Assembly: GCA_021443045.1 (NCBI GenBank)
Contig: JABUUT010000004.1
Location: 28,058-38,255, forward strand
Length of the DNA: 10,198 nucleotides
Reading direction: 5' to 3'
From: Fibrobacteraceae bacterium
GTDB lineage: Bacteria > Fibrobacterota > Fibrobacteria > Fibrobacterales > Fibrobacteraceae
Shown piece after piece: positions 1-7,352 of the stretch (its first letter is position 1; every line of letters begins with the position of its first letter). Both the position numbers and the translations under genes were made by a program. Under the pieces are notes generated by a model. That model searched no databases. It was not told the DNA's origin and was given only the letters and a program-made list of their open reading frames with translations.

Positions 1-102
1 GGATATGCCCATGCAAGCATGGTCGCATCCAAGATTTGTAAGCTATTCGTTCCTGCTATTGCTCGGTTCTTGTGCAAACCACTTAATCAAACCAATTTTT
101 AG
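1..102 (+). CDS. Possible 3' end of a truncated rightward gene (doubtful)
   Basis: Frame 1 is open from the window edge to a TAG at 100-102 and would encode 33 residues ending in Asn-Phe. I do not recognise the peptide. It would be convergent with the pilin operon. An open stretch of this length is common by chance. The last codons also fall inside a 19-bp sequence that recurs at 10116-10134, where the preceding bases differ, so this may be repeat DNA rather than a gene. The opposite strand is also open in part of this interval. Confidence 0.2.
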   Translation, partial: GYAHASMVASKICKLFVPAIARFLCKPLNQTNF

Positions 103-111
103 AGGTGCCCT
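93..111. repeat. 19-bp dispersed repeat, left copy
   Basis: The bases CAATTTTTAGAGGTGCCCT recur with one C/T difference at 10116-10134, in the same orientation near the other end of the window. The surroundings of the two copies are otherwise unrelated, apart from a nearby GTGCAAA. The function is unknown. It could be the core of a dispersed intergenic repeat or a shared gene end. Confidence 0.5.
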
Positions 112-210
112 TTATCCAAATTTTTTAACGGGCGCAAAGTTAAAAATTCTTTACACCATTTTCAAGGGTAAAAAACAAATTTTTTGGCTCATCTGCAATT
201 ATCCATGGAA

Positions 211-250
211 AAGCAAGCTTGTTTTTGCTGCATTCGGCCTGCGGGTCATT
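211..250. repeat. 40-bp direct repeat, copy 1
   Basis: This copy matches 289-328 at 37 of 40 positions by eye; the differences are at positions 5, 11 and 34 of the unit. The start-to-start distance is 78 bp. The core is TTTTTGCTGCATTCGGCCTG and the unit ends in GTCATT, the same hexamer that begins the palindromic element at 323-357. It is therefore likely a module of an intergenic repeat family. Confidence 0.8.
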
Positions 251-275
251 GCGCTGCGCGCTTGACTCTGGGCCT

Positions 276-308
276 CAGCAATAAAAATAAGCGAGCTTAT
301 TTTTGCTG
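276..308. repeat. Long AT-rich hairpin
   Basis: AAAAATAAGC (283-292) and GCTTATTTTT (295-304) are perfect 10-bp inverted arms around GA. Outside them CAGC (276-279) pairs with GCTG (305-308) after a 3-nt bulge on the left arm. The stem is AT-rich with a T5 run on the plus strand, so weak terminator activity is possible. It lies beyond the stronger operon terminator. Its right half belongs to the 40-bp repeat. Confidence 0.6.
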
Positions 309-328
309 CATTCGGCCTGCGAGTCATT
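289..328. repeat. 40-bp direct repeat, copy 2
   Basis: This is the second copy of the unit at 211-250, with three mismatches. Its left part is the right arm of the hairpin at 276-308. Its last bases overlap the start of the palindromic element at 323-357, so the modules abut or share edges. Confidence 0.8.
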
Positions 329-357
329 CTGGAGGCTCGTAGAGCCGATAGAATCCA
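323..357 (-). repeat. Short palindromic element with GTCATTCT...AGAATCCA ends
   Basis: Read on the plus strand, nested arms are ATTCT (326-330) with AGAAT (350-354) and GGCTC (334-338) with GAGCC (342-346), around a GTA loop. On the minus strand the element starts TGGATTCT and ends AGAATGAC. That layout resembles widespread small REP/dRS3-like elements with GTCATTCC...GGAATCCA ends (known from several bacteria). A related, expanded copy lies at 9951-10083 with compensating changes in the terminal arms. Confidence 0.6.
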
Positions 358-444
358 AAAAGAGTAAATGGTAATCGGTTGAAAAACATGAGTCATCTCC
401 GTAATTCGCGGTGGATGGTTTGAGTTGATTTTTGCTGCAGAATT

Positions 445-471
445 GAAAAGCCCCGGCTTAGGAGCCAGGAC
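445..471 (-). terminator. Rho-independent terminator of the pilin operon
   Basis: On the minus strand, 27 bp after the stop codon of the giant pilin gene, GTCCTGGCT (471-463) pairs with AGCCGGGGC (458-450) around a CCTA loop. The 9-bp stem has two G-U wobbles. It is followed by TTTTC, so the U-tract is short. Position and strand fit the end of the four-gene operon. Confidence 0.75.
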
Positions 472-497
472 TGTATAATCAAAGTAAGTAAAAATCG

Positions 498-3400
498 CTA
501 CCAATTGCTAAATTTAATGGTCGCCTTCACACTCGGAATCAAATAAATAGTACACTGTCCACCAACATTTAGACCATACCAGTTATTTGCAGGGTGACTA
601 ATCGTCTCTACTGTTCCATCACACTTTCTCACCTGCATAGTCGCTGGAGAAAATTCTGCATTCCAACAACCAATTTGTAATGTGTTATTAGCATCCAATG
701 TATAACTAACCATAGTGCCTGCAGAAACGGACATTTCGGTATCCTTTGCCAAAGCAATTGCATTATTGAGATTATTGAATGAATAGCCTCCGCTTCCTTG
801 GCCTCCGCCAGCAGCCGCTTTTACATTAACGCTTTGTTTGCAAGTCAATGGATTATTATCTCCATTTATTTTTATTACAACCTCATAATTTCCCATCTTA
901 GTTGGCGTAATGTTGAAGGAGCCATTATTACATGAAGTACTTGTATAATTCGTAAAGCCATCCATATACTCAATATGCAAATCATAGCATGGATTAGCAT
1001 TAGTAGATGCCGTAATTGTCACACTTTCTCCAAGGCTAATCTCACTCTTATCTACAGAGCATGTAAAATCAGAACCGCCACTTGAAGGAGCCGTCACTGT
1101 TGCGCTTGCGGTGCAAAGGGTCTTTGATCCCGCTTCGTCTTTCAATGTATAGGTATAAGTTGTTGGTGTATTGGGCGTACCTATATCTAAATGCCTCCAA
1201 GTATTTGCCAAATTGAAAGACTCCACAGATCCGTTACCTTTATCCACCTTTATGTTTATACCCGATGTATTGTTGTTATTGTTGTCCTTGGCAACAAAGT
1301 ATATGTGATCCCCTACGGTAAACTGGTTTTTACGGTTAGAACCATCTGTACTTGTAGAGAACCCACATTCCGCATTTATATTCTGTTCCTCAGCGGCCTT
1401 TGCATTGTAGGTCACCTTCACGTTGCAGCTTTGGGAATCTGTTCCTTCCTTGCTAATGGTCAAAGTGTAATCCTTTGACTGAACCGCATTGGTAGCAGAA
1501 ATTTTGTTATCCGTAAAGTTGATGTAACCACTAGAGTAAGAACTTCCAGAGGCAAATACATCTGCACCGTTCTTCAAAGAATAGGAACACTTGCCGTCAC
1601 AACCAGAGACACTTGGGTTTATGGTTACTTGAGCACCCACATCAACTCCAGTCTTATCATTGCCACTGCAATTCAATGTAATTGGATCTACCTTAGGCAA
1701 AATCTTCACCTCATTGGTTTGGCAGCTTTCACCTGTTGTTCCACCTTCACGGTGTACCATAACCTCAAACTTGTAAGTGCGGTCTTCAATAGCGGTTTCC
1801 TTTAGCAAGGCTGTGTAGGTGCCGTTTACACAATCTTCATCTTTATTAAGGCCATCGGCATTGGAGGCTTCCTGGCCCACAGACTTTACAACGCATTTTT
1901 CACCATTTCGCACATTGGCAGTAACCGTCCATTTTTCCCCATCGTAAGAGGCCTGGCAGTTGCTAATGCCCATGGCGTTAGGGCAAACGCTCCAAGCCTG
2001 CTTTATTTTTATAGTCTTCCCTGCTTCGGGGCGAACCAAAATGTACTGAATGGACTGAGGGTCAAAAGACAACCGATCCAGCGCCGAAGCGGTTACTTTC
2101 TGGTTTTGCGAAGCAATATCAATAAGAACACTTTCATTGCCTCGGTTGTCCTTAAAGCCTACGGCCCCAGACATGGCAGCAGCATTAAAATCAAACACCA
2201 CATCGGCATCTCTAAGGTTTACCTTTTTCCCAAGATCAATAACGCATAGTTCGTCGCTGCAAGTTTGCTCCGATGTTATTAAGTTCACATTGTCCCGGCA
2301 AGGTTCAATGGGGCCTACAAAGAATTCCCCACAAGACACCGCATTGTACAACGAAGATGGAATAGTAGCATTGCTATTGCAAACAATCTTTACCTTGGCA
2401 TCGTAGGCAATACCCGATCTATTCGTAAATAAATTTTGGGATGTCTCACGGTAGCCATGAAGCCCTTCCACCGTAAAGTGGTATATCCCGGAGGTGTCAT
2501 TATTCAACTTCACATCTCCACTTTCATCGTAGAATACGCCCTTATCTGGGTAAGTGCAGTTGTTTTTGGAGGTCTTGTTATCGCAGCCATTGTAGGTGAA
2601 TTTAATTTGGCAACCCTTATACTCTTCCATAGCAAAGGCACTGGTGGAATACCAAGGTTTCACATCTTCATTTACAGGTACGCGACCTTCGGTATAATTC
2701 TGCTTAAAGCTGCAAACCAAGGTGGGGTTAGAGAAGCACCCTTCGTTTTCGTAGGTCTTTGAAGCCCAAGCTATATCATACAACTTAAAATCTTCTGAAG
2801 CCAACTTAAAGCCCACATACTGATGGGTCTTATCATTAAAGGCCCCTCTTGCAAACTGGCTCAAGTCGATGGTGGCTTCCATTTCATCATCGTTTCTATT
2901 AAGAGACCAACTCAAAGACAGATGAACTTCGAGTTTTGTACCTTCCACCTTTGCGTCCAATATAAGAGGCTTATCCACAATATATTCCGTATTAAAGAAG
3001 TTGTTGGTATTGTTAGACTTTAGCTCCGTGGAAACACACTGGTTACCTGGATCGGTTACCTTTACTCCATACACCTGGCACACCTTGGCAATTATTTTGT
3101 TACTTGCACAAATGCCCTTGGTGTCGCAGGTAATCTTATTTGGTAGCCAAATATCTCTAGCATCAACATTGCGTTCCCCATAAATGGTCAGGGAGAAGTA
3201 CTCCGTAGCATTGGAATTGGAGCGGAATATAAAGCCAGATTCCTTTCTAAAATGAGCCTCACTTTTATCCTTATAAAGCACATCGGTTGTAAAAATAGAA
3301 GTCATGCGGCCTTCCTGCCCACCTTCCACTCGGCTAAGAATCAATGTGGGAGAACCCTTTGCATCTTCTTTCTTTCCATTTTTTGAGGTATAGCCACCAT

Positions 3401-6400
3401 TTTCCGCTTCCCCATTACCATAACTGGGTCGAGAAATAATCCCATTCTTTATTTGTACAAAGTTTCCATTTTGGCTGTTGCTTCCGTTAGCGTCATTGCC
3501 ATACATCAGCATCCAATCTTTTCCACTAACAGCCAAACCGGCCACATCGCAAGAAGAACCATCGTTTTTTGTTAAGCCACAGCGGTCAATACAGCTTTCA
3601 TCATCAATGTGTCCATTGTTGCACTTTTTATCCAAATCGGTAAAGTCTTCATAAAAGCAATGCAAATCACGGCCATTGTAGTGAACCTCAATGGTCTTGG
3701 AGCTAGATAAATTTGCAGGAATGGTATCCACGCTAGGGGTTCCTGTAAAGCAGTTGTCGCCCGAAACGCACAACCAGTAATTAAAGGTGCTGGATCCTTT
3801 TTCTTGAGCCAGCCTGTAAGATTCACCAGCATAAACTGTTACCGTTCCCGAAGAGGTAAGTGGGCCAATAGAAGGTACATCTTCCCATTTGCCCGTAGTG
3901 GCATTTTGCTGCAGCACATGAACCTTTTCACCACCCTTGGCTCCAACAAAATTAATTGTGAGTTCCACCGGCTTCTTTTTAATATCGGCGTAGAGAACAT
4001 TTTCATCAGGGTTTGTAGAAAGGGTTGTTAAAGTATTGTTGTCCGAAGGAATAAAGACTTCGCAAACTTTTTCGTTATACTGGTTCTGCAATGTTACAGG
4101 GGTTCCAATACGGCACTGCCAAGAATCATTGGCATTGGCCCCGTTAGGCACACAACCATCCCCATTTGCAGAAACCCAAACCTTGCTAGAAGCAATATCA
4201 CAGTTGGGGCGCTTCTGAATTTCACTGAGTTTTACCCCATTGATTTCTTCATCGCAGGAATACTTTTGGCAGTATGTTTTAAGGGAATCCCTCTTTACCG
4301 TAGCCGTACCCGTAATGCGAATTTGTTCTGCACCAGGAGTTCCAATCATGCAGCCATCGCAGGGTTCCACAGCCTGGTAGGTAACGGAGCCCGGGGTAAT
4401 GTTTGTGGCACCATTAATATCGTAAGAGAACAAGGGGTAATTTCCTGCCTTGGAGAAAGTTACACGGTAGGTTTTTCCGTAGGAATCGCTGTTAATTACT
4501 CGAACACTGTAATCAGAGCCTGATTGCTGATTGATAAAACTCCAGCTGGTAGGAATTTTTTCTTCCATAATATCTACAGACATCTGTGCCTTTGAAGGAG
4601 TTCCTTCCACCTTCAAGGAAACCACCGCCTTTTTCTTTTCTTCCAAGGAACTGTTGGGGTCCAGTTCCCTATAGCTTTCTGCAAACTTAACCTTTGGAAG
4701 TTCCGTTTCCTCGCCTTTTACCACCACATAAAAATTAATGTTGCCATAAGTTTCGCCAGCGTTGTAGGAGCACTTGTGGATGCCTTCTGCCAGAGGAACC
4801 TTGTCTCGGTACAGCTTTGCTGTGGGGTTCCAGTTTGTAGACAAAGCCGGTTCGCAAGAGCCAATCCTGTTGGGGTCCTTTAAGGCAACAGCACCATTCA
4901 ATGGAGCAATGTCAAAGTAGTCACCCAAAGAGCCAATGGGGTTCTTTGGCAAATATATAACGCGAGGGAGTAAAAGAATGGAAGGTTCCAAAGTTTCATC
5001 AGATTCCTTGTAATCCTCAGCATTCTGATACTGGGACTCTATAACCACGCTTAACTGGGGGCCCACCGCAATGTGGTAGGTATCCATGGCGTTCACCGTT
5101 TCCGAAGAAGAACTGGAAGATGCTGGAGTTGGAGTTACAGAGGTGGAACCGCAATTGGTTACATTGGCAGGGCAAAGAACACCAGCTTCCGACAAGGCAT
5201 CTACAATATCTTTGTCATATTCAATTTCACCATTACTTCCACCATTCAACTTAACCTTGGCGCAGCTTTCGGCGGTTCCGTAAACAGAGCCCAACAACTT
5301 TTTATCTAGCTTAAAGTAATCAATATCGGCCTTGGTGTATATAAAGTATCTGTAGTTGGATTCCTGGGAAGCGTTCACCTCAGTAGCTCCCTTTTCAAGA
5401 TACACGAACACCATGGTGTGGGAACCATCAGCCAACAGTTCTTCCGTTGTTTTAGGAAGTTTCAGTTTAACCTTTTCATCAAAAATCAAAACAAACTTTC
5501 CCTTAAGGGTTTTGTTATCGGTGGATTTGTCTTCAGTGGCATTAAAGTTGGCCACCAAAAATCCGTTATACAAATAATCCTTTCCGTTGGGGTCTGTGGC
5601 AAGAGCGGCATAGCAACTGTTTAAGTCTTCAACCACATTTTCATCGAATTTTTTATCCTTTGCCAAAGCCTTGCAAGCAGGATTATCGTATTTTGTAAAT
5701 GCATTTTCCTTTTTGGAAAATTCATCGATGCCTGTAACTAGAGCTTCTGGAATTTTATACTTTGATTTCTGCATAATTTTAGAGTACACATTACAAGTTG
5801 CATAAGCAACGGGCCAATAAACCTCTGTACCTTCACAGAAATAAGTTCCATCATTACACCCCTGCTCCTCACTACATCTTGTTGACATGGATTTTATCAT
5901 AGGTCCTTTAGCAATAGCAGGGCATCCTGGGCTTTCCTCCCAATATTGATTACACTGTTCTATTAAGGCTTCTGCACATTCACCGTCTCCCGGTTCCTTA
6001 TAACTTACAGCCAGGGTACCCTTAGTTCTTAAAGAGTAATAGCGTTGTGCATAGCCATTATATTCCGCTATAGGAGAAGCATAGCAATTATAGTCTACCC
6101 CGCATTTGGAATCCTTTAAATTATTGCAAGTATAATTATCAGAACTGTAACAATAATACTGAGACAAGTCTAAAAAATTATCGGCATAAAGCTTGGAAGT
6201 ATTTTGAGAACCAATCATCACATTGGATTGTTGGGAAGGATTAAAACGATAAATTTGAGCTGCGGGAGTTCCAGGAGCCCCCTTCCAATCCATTTTTTCA
6301 TCATTATTGTTATTATGGTCCTTTGATTTAAAGGGGAACTTACTTTTGCTCCACACATTTCCCTTCAACTCAAAATTATTATTCGAACCAGCAAAAACAA

Positions 6401-7352
6401 TTTTCCCAGATTCTTTCTTCAAAAGGCACAAATTACCACCAATGTTCCCTGAATAGGTGCCCAGATCAACTTCCATTTTCCCATTTAAGGAAACATTGCC
6501 ATTCAAATGAAGCCCACCCACTTCCAGGCCAGGGTTCTTATGGTTCGAAGCCGTCTGTTTTTTGGAAGTATTTCCCAGAGTTACATCCCCATTCAAATAG
6601 GCATTACCTTCAACAGTTCCATTAAAATTTGTTAAGGATCCCTCTACATACAACTCCTTAAAATAGGCACCATTGTTTACAGAAATGCTTCCGCCTACGC
6701 AAGTAAGGGCATTTACCACAGCATCGTTACCATTTAAATCCAAATCACCGGTCACCACAAAATGCTTGTCCACATTCACAGGGTTCCCAGTCCAGCTTCC
6801 GTTAATGGCCGCCGAGGTTAAACTATGGTCGCCAGCAAAGTCTAGGCTCCCACCAAAATAGGCATAGTCGTAAGCAATAGCCTTTGCCGCTTTTTCTTGC
6901 GGCACTCGCACCTGGTACAAACCGCTCACATTAAGCACAGCCACTTCGCTATGCTTACTTCCATTGCGGGCCACCCCTGTAGAAAGAAGCTTTAACTTGT
7001 ATGCACCAGCAGTCACTTCCACACCCACCAACTGCACATCAAAATTCTGCTTGGAACTGTTTAAATCGGCCAAAATGTTGTTCAAATTAATTGGTTTTCC
7101 CCCATTAAGGGAAAACTGCCGAATCAAGGCACCCGTTTCGTTACCGTTGTAGGTCATCCAGCTTTTGGCATTGTTGATGCCTGCCTTTGCAGCCTGCACA
7201 GCCTCATTTTGCATCATGCGGCTTCCACTAAGAATACCCTGGCTAGTGAGCCACTTGAATGTGGCCGTAGCAGCAATGGTGGCCACCAGCATAAACAGCA
7301 GCACCGTAACTAAAGAAACACCTTTTTTATTTAACATAAATTTAACCATCAT
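498..7352 (-). CDS. Giant GspK/PilX-like minor pilin with multi-domain extracellular region
   Basis: This 2284-residue protein begins with a prepilin leader: basic residues, Gly11, then a helix starting VSLVTVLLFML. The expected cleavage is after Gly11. Mature position 5 is Thr16 instead of the usual Glu, as in GspK-type tip pseudopilins. Regions by eye: helix/spine about 12-65; beta-helix-like repeats of the GNVSLNG type about 163-335; a Cys-rich block 401-580 (13 Cys); a beta-rich block about 590-730; a Ser/Thr/Pro linker 738-752; beta domains about 755-1225; a jelly-roll-like stretch about 1230-1530; further beta domains 1560-1795; about four Ig-like units 1797-2180, each with paired Cys; a Gly-rich linker; and a last 95-residue domain. 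Family members in this position are usually a few hundred residues, so this is an extreme enlargement. Inferred role: pilus or pseudopilus tip initiator and surface-binding protein. AGAGGGGG at 7364-7357 supports the first ATG, which overlaps the upstream stop codon. The pilin call is firm; the domain names are tentative and the ligand is unknown. Confidence 0.9.
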   Translation of the reverse strand: MMVKFMLNKKGVSLVTVLLFMLVATIAATATFKWLTSQGILSGSRMMQNEAVQAAKAGINNAKSWMTYNGNETGALIRQFSLNGGKPINLNNILADLNSSKQNFDVQLVGVEVTAGAYKLKLLSTGVARNGSKHSEVAVLNVSGLYQVRVPQEKAAKAIAYDYAYFGGSLDFAGDHSLTSAAINGSWTGNPVNVDKHFVVTGDLDLNGNDAVVNALTCVGGSISVNNGAYFKELYVEGSLTNFNGTVEGNAYLNGDVTLGNTSKKQTASNHKNPGLEVGGLHLNGNVSLNGKMEVDLGTYSGNIGGNLCLLKKESGKIVFAGSNNNFELKGNVWSKSKFPFKSKDHNNNNDEKMDWKGAPGTPAAQIYRFNPSQQSNVMIGSQNTSKLYADNFLDLSQYYCYSSDNYTCNNLKDSKCGVDYNCYASPIAEYNGYAQRYYSLRTKGTLAVSYKEPGDGECAEALIEQCNQYWEESPGCPAIAKGPMIKSMSTRCSEEQGCNDGTYFCEGTEVYWPVAYATCNVYSKIMQKSKYKIPEALVTGIDEFSKKENAFTKYDNPACKALAKDKKFDENVVEDLNSCYAALATDPNGKDYLYNGFLVANFNATEDKSTDNKTLKGKFVLIFDEKVKLKLPKTTEELLADGSHTMVFVYLEKGATEVNASQESNYRYFIYTKADIDYFKLDKKLLGSVYGTAESCAKVKLNGGSNGEIEYDKDIVDALSEAGVLCPANVTNCGSTSVTPTPASSSSSSETVNAMDTYHIAVGPQLSVVIESQYQNAEDYKESDETLEPSILLLPRVIYLPKNPIGSLGDYFDIAPLNGAVALKDPNRIGSCEPALSTNWNPTAKLYRDKVPLAEGIHKCSYNAGETYGNINFYVVVKGEETELPKVKFAESYRELDPNSSLEEKKKAVVSLKVEGTPSKAQMSVDIMEEKIPTSWSFINQQSGSDYSVRVINSDSYGKTYRVTFSKAGNYPLFSYDINGATNITPGSVTYQAVEPCDGCMIGTPGAEQIRITGTATVKRDSLKTYCQKYSCDEEINGVKLSEIQKRPNCDIASSKVWVSANGDGCVPNGANANDSWQCRIGTPVTLQNQYNEKVCEVFIPSDNNTLTTLSTNPDENVLYADIKKKPVELTINFVGAKGGEKVHVLQQNATTGKWEDVPSIGPLTSSGTVTVYAGESYRLAQEKGSSTFNYWLCVSGDNCFTGTPSVDTIPANLSSSKTIEVHYNGRDLHCFYEDFTDLDKKCNNGHIDDESCIDRCGLTKNDGSSCDVAGLAVSGKDWMLMYGNDANGSNSQNGNFVQIKNGIISRPSYGNGEAENGGYTSKNGKKEDAKGSPTLILSRVEGGQEGRMTSIFTTDVLYKDKSEAHFRKESGFIFRSNSNATEYFSLTIYGERNVDARDIWLPNKITCDTKGICASNKIIAKVCQVYGVKVTDPGNQCVSTELKSNNTNNFFNTEYIVDKPLILDAKVEGTKLEVHLSLSWSLNRNDDEMEATIDLSQFARGAFNDKTHQYVGFKLASEDFKLYDIAWASKTYENEGCFSNPTLVCSFKQNYTEGRVPVNEDVKPWYSTSAFAMEEYKGCQIKFTYNGCDNKTSKNNCTYPDKGVFYDESGDVKLNNDTSGIYHFTVEGLHGYRETSQNLFTNRSGIAYDAKVKIVCNSNATIPSSLYNAVSCGEFFVGPIEPCRDNVNLITSEQTCSDELCVIDLGKKVNLRDADVVFDFNAAAMSGAVGFKDNRGNESVLIDIASQNQKVTASALDRLSFDPQSIQYILVRPEAGKTIKIKQAWSVCPNAMGISNCQASYDGEKWTVTANVRNGEKCVVKSVGQEASNADGLNKDEDCVNGTYTALLKETAIEDRTYKFEVMVHREGGTTGESCQTNEVKILPKVDPITLNCSGNDKTGVDVGAQVTINPSVSGCDGKCSYSLKNGADVFASGSSYSSGYINFTDNKISATNAVQSKDYTLTISKEGTDSQSCNVKVTYNAKAAEEQNINAECGFSTSTDGSNRKNQFTVGDHIYFVAKDNNNNNTSGINIKVDKGNGSVESFNLANTWRHLDIGTPNTPTTYTYTLKDEAGSKTLCTASATVTAPSSGGSDFTCSVDKSEISLGESVTITASTNANPCYDLHIEYMDGFTNYTSTSCNNGSFNITPTKMGNYEVVIKINGDNNPLTCKQSVNVKAAAGGGQGSGGYSFNNLNNAIALAKDTEMSVSAGTMVSYTLDANNTLQIGCWNAEFSPATMQVRKCDGTVETISHPANNWYGLNVGGQCTIYLIPSVKATIKFSNW

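Larger units (their letters stand above)
103..497. other. Intergenic region downstream of the pilin operon
   Basis: I see no credible gene here. From 103 to 210 the DNA is AT-rich and includes an 8-bp inverted repeat (TTTTTAAC at 122-129, GTTAAAAA at 139-146, 9-nt loop) without a clear T-tract. From 211 to 357 it is made of repeats: a 40-bp direct repeat pair, a hairpin and a palindromic element. A 12-bp fragment of the 40-bp repeat (ATTTTTGCTGCA) recurs at 428-439. The region ends in the operon terminator at 445-471. A minus-strand open frame crossing 199-504 is built from the repeats and runs through the terminator, so I do not call it a gene. Confidence 0.6.

Noticed and set aside
5..265. 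Plus-strand 86-codon open frame in the left intergenic region
   Set aside because: It is composed of AT-rich intergenic DNA, the 19-bp repeat and part of the first 40-bp repeat, with no ribosome binding site in view and no recognisable domain.
199..504. Minus-strand 101-codon open frame overlapping the end of the giant pilin gene
   Set aside because: It starts at a TTG inside the last codons of the upstream gene, runs through the operon terminator, and its second half is the repeated MTRRPNAAK translation of the 40-bp repeats.
1268..1287. AT-rich trinucleotide run encoding poly-Asn as a phase-variation tract
   Set aside because: The repeats are trinucleotide, so slippage would change Asn number without shifting the frame; the similar run near 6300-6317 is the same case.
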